From positions 1 through 27,617 of the forward strand of contig CAZTXD010000037.1 in NCBI GenBank assembly GCA_964617995.1: a stretch of DNA of 27,617 nt. Direction: 5' to 3'. The translations under genes and the position numbers were made by a program. Positions 14,195 to 21,887 of the stretch are shown here, one piece after another. The first letter of the stretch is position 1. Each line of letters opens with the position of its first letter. The stretch is from CAZTXD01 sp964617995 (lineage in GTDB: Bacteria; Actinomycetota; Acidimicrobiia; Spongiisociales; ZC4RG35). The notes beneath the pieces were generated by a model, which had not been told where the DNA came from, ran no database searches, and saw nothing but the letters and a program-made list of their open reading frames with translations.

Positions 14195-17100
14195 TCAGTT
14201 TCCGTCGTGGACGACGATCGATCCTCTTATGGGGACGGCTCCCTTCTTGACGTCGTCGGGAAGGTCCTCCTCGCAGTCGCCTTCGGCGTCGCAACTGGTG
14301 TCGTACACCGTCTCGCCGGTCGCCTCATCCCAGATCTTGATCCGGAAGAGGTCGTCGTGGAAGCTGTCGTTGCTGTTGATGTCGGCGTCGAAGGCGCTGA
14401 GGATGAAACCGAACTCTCCCTCCCCGTTGATGGTCCCCAGCCCCTTGTAGCGGGCGGTCGCTCCCGAGATCACCAGCCACTCGTAAGAGGTGCTCTTGAA
14501 CCTGAGGTCCCCGGCGGAAAACTCGAAGGCGGTGTTGCCCGAGGGAACGGAGCGCCCCTTCTGGTAGCGCGAGACGAAACCGAACCTGGCCACCCCTTCA
14601 GCGGTCGGGTCGGGTCGGTAGGCGCCGGGATGGGAGTCGTAATTGCCTCCCCCGGTGACGAACCCGGCACTGGGGTCGTAGACGACGACGAACTCGAAGA
14701 CGTCGGTGAGGGTCAAACCCTGATACTCGACTGTCAAGGTGACGGTGTGCACCCCGGCGGCGGTGTAGACGTGGGTGGCGGAGAACTCATCACCGGTCAC
14801 CGCGCAGTCGGAATCTTGGCCGATCGTACAAGTGGTCCCATCCCCCCAGTCGATCACAGCCGATTCGAACTCGCCATCCAGCGGTGAACTGGCGGTGACA
14901 GCTTCGTCGATGGTCACCAGGGCGGGCTCAACCGCCAGATCCAGGTCACGTACCACCTGGTACGCAGAAGAGTCGGAGGCGGTGTGGCCGGCGAAGTCGG
15001 TGGCGGTCACGGTGAACGTCTTCGGGCCGACCGGGGTGGTGTCGATCGGGTCGCCGTCGGCCTCATCTCCGACGCACGAGACGATGCCCGAACCGGCGTC
15101 GGAACAACGGAAGTCGGCCGGGACATCCTGGTCGAGCAGGTAGGTGTTGCCGTCCCCCGGGGAGCGGATGGTGACCTGGGGCGGGGTCCGGTCGACCTTG
15201 ACGGCGAAGGTGACCGGGTCGGGATCGCCTCCGGAGATCTGGACGATGTGGAGACCGTCCGCTCCGATGGTGAAGGGGAGGGGCACGGGCACTCCGTCGA
15301 GCGTGGCGCTGTAGGGGCCGTCACCGGTCGCCGACACGGTCACGTCGGAGGTGAACCAGCCGTCGTCCCCCAATTGCCCCGCGAGGTCGACGTCGGGATC
15401 GGCGTCGGGTAGATCGGTGGGAACCACCGCGCCTTGGTGGAAGGCTCCCTTGAAGCTGGTCATGCCGACGTTGCCGGCCGCGTCGACCGCCTGCACGAAG
15501 TACTCGACGACGGTGGTCCCCGCCGCCACCGGTCCGCCTCCCGTCCAGGGACTGCCCGGCTGGAGCTCGGCGCTCTGCCACTGGCCGGAACCGTCCCGGT
15601 ACAGCACCAGCACCCTGACCGCATCGTCGTTGTCGGCCAGGTCGACCACGAAGCCGGCACTCCCCCCGACGACCGCCGCCTGCACCGACCGGAAGGCGGG
15701 AGGCGTGAAGTCGCTCGCTTCTGCTGTCCCATCATCCACGTACAGCACCTCCAACCCGACCTCGTCGAACAGACGTTGGGTCCGGGTGGCCCCCACGTAC
15801 TGACCGGCCACCAGGTTGAGGTTCTGGCGGGTCTCGCTTCGCTCCCCCGGATCGGTCGACGGCTGCTGGAAGGTGCCGATGGTGGCGAATGTGGTGGGGA
15901 AGATGACGTCGAAATTCTCGATCTCGGCCTCGTTGGCCGACAGGTCGATGGTGGGCCGGAAGAAAGCCGGGTCTTCGACCGTGACCTCGTCGGTGACCAG
16001 GTCGGTGATGAGCGCCCCCTTGGCGGTCTTTCCCTCAACCGTGACGTCGGTGGAGAGCTTGGGCTGGATGGGCCGATAGTGGATCCCCTGGGTATCGCCG
16101 TCGATGGTGAAAAACGTGCCCCTTTCCGAGTCCTCCTGGTCGAAGATCGGGTCGAGGTCGACCGAGGTCACACCCAGGCCGGTTCCCGGGTCGGTGACGA
16201 CCCCCGGTGGCGGGGGCGTCGTGGGGGCGGATCCCTGAGCTCCGACCCGGTACATCGGTAGCCCGTAGAAGACGATCTCCTGCATGGCCTTCTCGTCGTA
16301 GACCCCGTACAGACCGAGGTTCCCGAAGTAGTGCTGTTTCGCTCCCACCATCGCCTGACCGGCCGACAGGGAGCCGTCGAGCCGGGAAGCGAACTCGGCC
16401 ATCAGCCTCTCCGACAGTGCCACCGTGACGGTGTCGCCGTAGCCGTATCCGGTGTTGGCGACGAAGGTGGCGGCCTCCTGTCCATACACCTGGGCCCAGT
16501 CGGTGGGGTTGGTGGATGCGGTCGAAGAGACGGACACGTCGGCCACGCTCGTGCCGGCGTGACAGCCCATGGTGAAGATGACCGTCCGGGACAGTTCCTC
16601 CGGGTTGGCGGCTACGAAGTCCTCGACATCGCCCACGTCGAAGAGGACGTCGGCGGTCAGGGCCCCTTCGGGGATTCCCTGCTGGTCGGCCGGGAGGGAA
16701 CGGTGGTGGTCGTAGTGGGCGTTGGGGGAGGCCAGATCCGGGACAGCACCCGGAACGAGCAATCCGTCGATGAGATCATCGGAGGTCCACACCTCCGAGA
16801 TCAAGCTGGTGGTAGTCGCTCCTCCCGCGGCCAGGTTCTGCGCCACCTGGGTGGCGCCGTCGCTGAGGAAGTCGTAGCCGGAAACGAAACCGGTGGAGCG
16901 GTCGAGGGCGCCGTCGAAGGCGACGAAGGTGTCGAGCTGACCGACGATATCGGCCGGCTCTTCCACCAGGCGACCCACTCCCAGCTCGGGCAAGAAGAGG
17001 GCGTGATCGAGCCAGGGGATCGGGTCGAGGTCCCCGTAGCCGTCGTCGGTGAGGATGTGACGTGTGAGCAGCGAGCCATGCAGGGCGTTGTCGGTGAACT

Positions 17101-20100
17101 CACCGGCATATGTGTCCTCGTTGGCGTAGGCGGTGTCGTCGGGCTGGCGGAAGAAGGGGATCACCTCGTCGGAGCCGACGATGGTCACGTACTTGAGGCT
17201 GGGATTGTCCTTGGCGTAGGCGACAATGGGTCCCCGGATGGCCTCGGCGATGGCATTGGCGGCGTTGGGATCGCATGGGTTGTCATCCCACGCCGAGTAG
17301 TTCACGCCGTCGATCCGTACGATCGCGGCCCGGCCGAAGCCGTTGGCGGGGTCGTTCAGGTAGGCGAGCATCTCGTCGAGGGCGTCCAGCACCGCGGCGG
17401 AGGATCCCGGGTCGTGGAGGGCGTCGAGGCGGGTGCCGTTCACCACGAAGATCGACTCGAGCCCCGGCGCATCCAGCGCGGAGAGATCGGTGGATCCTGT
17501 TCCGTTCGTGACACGGCTACTGCATTCAGGAACCGGAACCTCGGAGCGGATCCTGGAGCGGAGTACGTAGGGGTCGTCGCTGGTGGCGCCGTTGTAGCCG
17601 CTCACCTGGACGGTGTAGTTGCCGCTGCCGGTCCCGTCCTCGACCACCGAGGTCGATTCGGGGATGTTGGAGCGGTTGGTGGAAACGGAAGCGACGCTGT
17701 CGCGGTCGGTGATGGGGACGTCGGCCAGCGTCTCGGGCGTCCCGGAGCCGGTCGTCTCGCCGAATCCCCGGTCCTCGAACGGGACCGCTCCCAGGGGAGT
17801 TCCGCTCACCTCGGTGGGGGCGTCGGTGGGGCGGTACATGACCAGGTCGACGTCCTCGGACAGGTGTCCCAGGAACACCGACGTGCGGAAGCCCTCCCCG
17901 GGCGGAGTGATCTCGTAGACGTCGATATCGTCCGAGGCCGTGATATAGCCGAGATAGATGATGTTGGGCTCGAGCGTTCCGAACTCGTTCGGTTCGATGA
18001 CGGTGTGGGCGGCGGCTTCCAGGGCCGACACCTCACCGGCCGTGACATCGACGGTCGACGTCCCCAGGCGCAACCCCGAAGCGACGTCGAACGACAGGTC
18101 GTTCAGGCCCTCCTCCAGGGTCACGAAGAAGCGCAGGGTCTGTATGTGCTCGTTCTGGTCGACGACCGGATCGAGAATCGGCGAACCCACGAGCCCCGCC
18201 GTGCCTGCTCGATACCGGTAGAAGGGCGGGAGGGCGACGCTCACCTCCACCACACCCGGCCCGCCGCTGGCTCCGATCCGGACGGTGTAGGTGGTGGTGT
18301 CTCCGGTGGCGGCGAAGTCCTGCACTCCCAGCCGGTCGAAGGGCAGCTCCTCCCACGGGAAATCGGCCACGATGAGCATGGCGATGATGATCTGGCCCAG
18401 GGTGATGCTCCCCCAGTCCTCCACGTCGGCCAGGAACTGCAGGCAGTTGCCGTCGTCATCGAAGGCTTCGCAAAAGATGTCGGCCAGCGTGGCGTCCAGT
18501 CCCAGGACCGCCAGCGGATCGATGGCGCCGAGGGGCAACTGGTCGAGGGTGACGGCGCCCAAGGGTGAGGCGGCCAGCGAGGCGCCGGCCGCCTCCAGCA
18601 GGAGCGCCAGCTCATACAGCGTCGTGTCGTCACCGGCCCCCAGAGTCGAACAAGAGTGAGCGAAGCCGGTCAGCAGGTCACACCCTCCTACTGCTCCCAG
18701 GGGGACCGCTCCCAGCGGCGTTCCCGTCAGGTCGACGGCTCCGAGGGGCACCGCCCCGAGCGGTATCGCCCCGAGGGGAACCGCACCCAATGGGATCGCC
18801 CCGAGGGGAACGGCGCCCAGCGGCGACGCGGCCAGGGTGGTGCTGTTGGCCGCTTCCCACGCCTCGGCCGCCTCGTGGAGGCTGGAGTCGCCGCTCAACC
18901 CCAGGTCGTCACAGGCGAGGAAGTCGCAACCATCGATCAGGCTGAGGGGTACCGCCCCCAGCGGAGTTCCTTCCAGGGTTACCGCCCCCAGCGGCACCGC
19001 CCCGAGGGGGACGGCTCCGAGGGGCACGGCGCCCAGGGGCACCGACTGTGCCGGTACGGCCCCCAGCGGCACCGCTCCGAGGGGGACGGCGCCCAGCGGC
19101 ACCGCTCCGAGGGGGACGGCGCCCAGCGGCACTGCTCCGAGGGGCACCGCGCCGAGCGGCACTGCTCCGAGGGGCACCGCGCCGAGGGGCACCGCTCCCA
19201 GCGGGGAGGCGGCCACGTCGAAGCCGGCCAGCTCCAGTTCGATCAGCGTGGTGGTCCCGGGGTCGCAGTCGAACCCTTGGTCGAGGGCGGCGTCGCAGCC
19301 GGTCTCACCCACGGCTCCGAGGGGCACCGCACCCAGTGGTAGGGCTCCCAGGGCGAGGGAGAGAAGCGACACCGCGCCCAATGGGGTTGCATCGAGCGAG
19401 ACCTGGGCGATGGTCAGCGACGCCAGAGGATCAACAGCCAAACCGTCGTCGATATGGGTGATCACCTCCGAGAGGAGGATCGTCTGGAGCGGTCTCCCCT
19501 CGAAGGGCGTCCCCTGCAGGAGGGCCGACCAGCCACCCGGGAAGTCGACCGCCACCGCCCCCAGCGGCACGGCACCCAACGGGACGGCTCCCAACGGGAC
19601 GGCTCCCAACGGCACCGCGCCGAGCGGCACCGCTCCGAGAGGCGACTCTGCCAGATCCACTGCTCCGAGGGGGACGGCGCCGAGGGGGGAGGCCGCGGTG
19701 GAGGCGGCGGTCGCCTCGAACACTGCTTCGATGGGGATGTCCACCAGGTTGACCGACGTTGCCCCCGGACCGGTCTCGGGATCGTCGACGCTCACTTCGA
19801 GCGTGTCGACGACGATCGGTGCTGTATCGTCGGCTGGGACGCACACCGAGAAACCCATCCCCTGTGGGGCAGTACCGCCGGTGATCTCCCGGACATTGGC
19901 GACCGTGAGGGTACCGGTGTCCGGGTCCGGGGCCACGTCGAGGGGAATGTCGAACAGGATGTGTCCGGTGGTGCCGAACCCGCTGCCTATCAGGTTCCCG
20001 CGGTCGTCGAAGACGATGGAACCGACACGATCCAGTCCTGAGAGCATGGCGATCTCATTCACCTCTCCGGTCGCCGGGTCGATGGTCACCAGCCGGTGCG

Positions 20101-21778
20101 GACTGAGGAGCTCGACCCCATACAGGACGCCGTCGGCGGAGAAGTCCGCCCCGGCGATGGTGATGCCGAAGCCGTCCCCTATCGGTGCGGTGGCACCCGT
20201 GGCGAGATCGATGGAGAAGAGCGCACCGCTCAAGCCGTAGAGAGACCCATCCGGGGCGAAAGCCAGGGCCCCGAGCACCCGGCCGGTGGGCTCCCCGACC
20301 TGTTCGCCCAATCCAGTGCAGGCATCGACGGTCAACAGCACCCCCGAGGGACCGCTGTTGTTCCACACCCACAGCGTGCCGTCGGCGGGATGGACCCCCA
20401 TCGCTACCGGGGTGACAAAAGTGTCCGCATCCGGGTGGAGCGGTCCGATGAACCGGGATTCACCGGTAGCCGGGGCGAGGAGGGACAGACCGTCGTCGGA
20501 CGCGTTCACCCCGTACAGCATCTGGCGAAACCAGACGAGGTCGAAAGCATCGGTCAGTGTGTCGGTCGTTGGGTCGTATACGAACTGGAAGGGAGACTCT
20601 GTGAGCGGTTCCGTGCCGTCGTCGCACTGGACGATGTCGTATACCCCGCTGATGGTGTTGCCATCGATGTGACCGGTGCCCGTGCCGGTGGCGGGACCGC
20701 CGCTGTCACATGCCCCGGTGGCGTTGTCGTCGAACAGGACCACCTCCCGGGTGTCCCCCTCGCCGCTGAACGACAGGGTCTGGTTGCTGTTGTCGAAGTC
20801 GAGGGAGTGCCACGACCCCTGGAAAGGGTCGGGGGTTTCTGCGGTCACGACGATGACCGCGAGCGTCGTCTCGGCGAACAGGTCGGTGGAGCAGATCCAG
20901 GCAGCGCCGCCGTTGACGAACCCGCCCGACTCTCCATCGGGGCAGGATGCCTCGTCGAAGGCTTCGGCGTCCAGGAACCGGTAGGGCTCGGCGATCGCGT
21001 TCTCCACCCCGGCCTCGTGCAGGCGGTACTCCCCCGCCGGTATGTCACCGGGGACCTGCAGCACCCCCGACACTCCTCCTTCAGTGGAGCTGGTCAACAG
21101 GACCGGCAGCTCCACCACCGACCCTGTCCCCAGGTGACGGACCCACACCGCCTCGACCAGGTCGACATCGGTGACCTCCAGGTGGAGAGTCAGCTCCCCG
21201 CCCGGGGCCACGGCGGTTGGGTCCAACAGCACCTCCGACAGCAGCGGCTCTGCCAACGCCGAATTGTCCCCACCCACTTCGACGGAACCGCTCTCTGCCA
21301 CCACGTCGGATGCGCAGCCCAGGACCCCACCACCCAGATCGTCGAACCCGTCCCCGCAGGTCGTGACGCCTTGGAAGATGGCAGCGTTCAGGAAGCGGTA
21401 TTCCTGCTCACCGGCTTCGACCGCGATCTCGGCCACCGTCCATGTGCCGGAGGCGGTGTTGGACGGCAGGGTCACCGAGGTGGCGAACGTGTTTCCGTCC
21501 GGCTCGCCGAAGCCCGTGTCGGGCAGCGTGTCGTTGATTCCCGACGGCCGCTGCCAGGTCAGCTCCAGCACCTCGTCCCCTCCGGTCATGTCGACCAGGA
21601 CCCCGAACGAGTCGCCGGGCATCACCAGCTCGGGCGGAAGTTTGAGACCGACGACGGCCGGAGTCTCCTCCTGGGCGGAGGCCGGCGCCTCGGGGGGCAG
21701 GAGTGCGAACACCAACGCCAGCGCGAGCACCAGAGCGCTCGTCTTCGTAAACACCCCGCCTCCGGCTCGTATACCCAC
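14195..21778 (-). CDS. giant secreted PLGAV-repeat / C25 (gingipain-fold) peptidase
   Basis: A 2527-residue exported protein. The start is the GTG at 21778, with AGGGAGG 4 nt upstream; GTG at 21754 (GGAGG upstream) is an alternative. Order of parts: signal peptide (about 1-35, cleavage after A-S-A); two copies of a roughly 130-residue beta-sandwich; a lipocalin-like beta region (313-420); a beta-propeller-like region (420-655); about 36 PLGA[V/I] pentapeptides in blocks (697-1088); a PPC-like beta domain (about 1270-1330); a C25 cysteine peptidase domain (about 1420-1840); FN3/Ig-like segments; a PKD domain (about 2276-2363, WGDGT, HVYTAAGVHTV); and a final 160-residue domain opening FVTGGG. 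In C25 the Cys is in M-G-C1739-H-A-G and a probable His in HYDHH (1688-1692). There is no sortase or TM anchor, so it is probably secreted. Its substrate and role are unknown. Antisense ORFs over it are shadows. Confidence 0.85.
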   Translation of the reverse strand: MGIRAGGGVFTKTSALVLALALVFALLPPEAPASAQEETPAVVGLKLPPELVMPGDSFGVLVDMTGGDEVLELTWQRPSGINDTLPDTGFGEPDGNTFATSVTLPSNTASGTWTVAEIAVEAGEQEYRFLNAAIFQGVTTCGDGFDDLGGGVLGCASDVVAESGSVEVGGDNSALAEPLLSEVLLDPTAVAPGGELTLHLEVTDVDLVEAVWVRHLGTGSVVELPVLLTSSTEGGVSGVLQVPGDIPAGEYRLHEAGVENAIAEPYRFLDAEAFDEASCPDGESGGFVNGGAAWICSTDLFAETTLAVIVVTAETPDPFQGSWHSLDFDNSNQTLSFSGEGDTREVVLFDDNATGACDSGGPATGTGTGHIDGNTISGVYDIVQCDDGTEPLTESPFQFVYDPTTDTLTDAFDLVWFRQMLYGVNASDDGLSLLAPATGESRFIGPLHPDADTFVTPVAMGVHPADGTLWVWNNSGPSGVLLTVDACTGLGEQVGEPTGRVLGALAFAPDGSLYGLSGALFSIDLATGATAPIGDGFGITIAGADFSADGVLYGVELLSPHRLVTIDPATGEVNEIAMLSGLDRVGSIVFDDRGNLIGSGFGTTGHILFDIPLDVAPDPDTGTLTVANVREITGGTAPQGMGFSVCVPADDTAPIVVDTLEVSVDDPETGPGATSVNLVDIPIEAVFEATAASTAASPLGAVPLGAVDLAESPLGAVPLGAVPLGAVPLGAVPLGAVPLGAVAVDFPGGWSALLQGTPFEGRPLQTILLSEVITHIDDGLAVDPLASLTIAQVSLDATPLGAVSLLSLALGALPLGAVPLGAVGETGCDAALDQGFDCDPGTTTLIELELAGFDVAASPLGAVPLGAVPLGAVPLGAVPLGAVPLGAVPLGAVPLGAVPLGAVPLGAVPAQSVPLGAVPLGAVPLGAVPLGAVTLEGTPLGAVPLSLIDGCDFLACDDLGLSGDSSLHEAAEAWEAANSTTLAASPLGAVPLGAIPLGAVPLGAIPLGAVPLGAVDLTGTPLGAVPLGAVGGCDLLTGFAHSCSTLGAGDDTTLYELALLLEAAGASLAASPLGAVTLDQLPLGAIDPLAVLGLDATLADIFCEAFDDDGNCLQFLADVEDWGSITLGQIIIAMLIVADFPWEELPFDRLGVQDFAATGDTTTYTVRIGASGGPGVVEVSVALPPFYRYRAGTAGLVGSPILDPVVDQNEHIQTLRFFVTLEEGLNDLSFDVASGLRLGTSTVDVTAGEVSALEAAAHTVIEPNEFGTLEPNIIYLGYITASDDIDVYEITPPGEGFRTSVFLGHLSEDVDLVMYRPTDAPTEVSGTPLGAVPFEDRGFGETTGSGTPETLADVPITDRDSVASVSTNRSNIPESTSVVEDGTGSGNYTVQVSGYNGATSDDPYVLRSRIRSEVPVPECSSRVTNGTGSTDLSALDAPGLESIFVVNGTRLDALHDPGSSAAVLDALDEMLAYLNDPANGFGRAAIVRIDGVNYSAWDDNPCDPNAANAIAEAIRGPIVAYAKDNPSLKYVTIVGSDEVIPFFRQPDDTAYANEDTYAGEFTDNALHGSLLTRHILTDDGYGDLDPIPWLDHALFLPELGVGRLVEEPADIVGQLDTFVAFDGALDRSTGFVSGYDFLSDGATQVAQNLAAGGATTTSLISEVWTSDDLIDGLLVPGAVPDLASPNAHYDHHRSLPADQQGIPEGALTADVLFDVGDVEDFVAANPEELSRTVIFTMGCHAGTSVADVSVSSTASTNPTDWAQVYGQEAATFVANTGYGYGDTVTVALSERLMAEFASRLDGSLSAGQAMVGAKQHYFGNLGLYGVYDEKAMQEIVFYGLPMYRVGAQGSAPTTPPPPGVVTDPGTGLGVTSVDLDPIFDQEDSERGTFFTIDGDTQGIHYRPIQPKLSTDVTVEGKTAKGALITDLVTDEVTVEDPAFFRPTIDLSANEAEIENFDVIFPTTFATIGTFQQPSTDPGERSETRQNLNLVAGQYVGATRTQRLFDEVGLEVLYVDDGTAEASDFTPPAFRSVQAAVVGGSAGFVVDLADNDDAVRVLVLYRDGSGQWQSAELQPGSPWTGGGPVAAGTTVVEYFVQAVDAAGNVGMTSFKGAFHQGAVVPTDLPDADPDVDLAGQLGDDGWFTSDVTVSATGDGPYSATLDGVPVPLPFTIGADGLHIVQISGGDPDPVTFAVKVDRTPPQVTIRSPGDGNTYLLDQDVPADFRCSDAGSGIVSCVGDEADGDPIDTTPVGPKTFTVTATDFAGHTASDSSAYQVVRDLDLAVEPALVTIDEAVTASSPLDGEFESAVIDWGDGTTCTIGQDSDCAVTGDEFSATHVYTAAGVHTVTLTVEYQGLTLTDVFEFVVVYDPSAGFVTGGGNYDSHPGAYRPDPTAEGVARFGFVSRYQKGRSVPSGNTAFEFSAGDLRFKSTSYEWLVISGATARYKGLGTINGEGEFGFILSAFDADINSNDSFHDDLFRIKIWDEATGETVYDTSCDAEGDCEEDLPDDVKKGAVPIRGSIVVHDGN
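18515..19690 (-). repeat. PLGA[V/I] pentapeptide repeat region (15-bp unit)
   Basis: Residues 697-1088 of the giant protein hold about 36 copies of PLGAV or PLGAI in four main blocks: 8 copies (19553-19690), 3 copies near 19311-19388, 15 copies (about 18958-19204), 8 copies (about 18688-18829) and 2 near 18515-18566. Most units differ at synonymous third positions, so the protein sequence is under selection rather than just freshly slipped DNA. Written as V-P-L-G-A, the repeat resembles the pentapeptide-repeat beta-helix pattern [STAV]-[DN]-[LF]-x-[G/A] with Pro at the second position, so a beta-solenoid is plausible. One further PLGAV occurs at about residue 1345. Confidence 0.9.
19071..19190 (-). 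repeat. four 30-bp higher-order repeats within the PLGAV array
   Basis: The 30-bp unit beginning accgctccgag at 19071 is repeated exactly at 19101. Two related units at 19131 and 19161 (beginning actgctccgag) differ from each other at one base. Each covers two PLGAV codon sets. They show that part of the array grew recently by duplication of pairs, unlike the more divergent 15-bp units around it. Confidence 0.85.
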
Positions 21779-21872
21779 ACTGCCTCCCTGGCGAACACCA
21801 TAGCTCGTGTTTTCTCCGCCGGAAGGGGAAGCCCCGGGTCTCGTTCTCGCTGATGCGGCTGGGGGCAGGGAC

Positions 21873-21878
21873 TAGTTT
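21873..21878 (+). promoter_or_regulatory. -10 hexamer of the cyclase gene
   Basis: TAGTTT, 9 nt before the GTG at 21888. The giant gene's own candidate -10 (TATGGT, minus strand, near 21804) lies about 70 bp away in the same 109-bp divergent region. Confidence 0.45.
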
Positions 21879-21887
21879 CCTCGTTAC

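Noticed and set aside
16331..18568. 745-codon plus-strand frame opposite the C25 region
   Set aside because: GC-rich antisense frame with no recognisable domain; it runs against a minus-strand peptidase with conserved motifs.
18515..19690. CRISPR-like or DNA-level satellite array
   Set aside because: There are no spacers, the unit is 15 bp in codon register, and the variation is mostly synonymous, so it is a coding repeat.
18837..20240. Long plus-strand open frame with RGTAPSGTAP-type repeats
   Set aside because: It is the antisense shadow of the PLGAV codons: the repeat bars stop codons in several frames. It has no promoter or ribosome binding site, and the minus-strand frame has a signal peptide and real domains.
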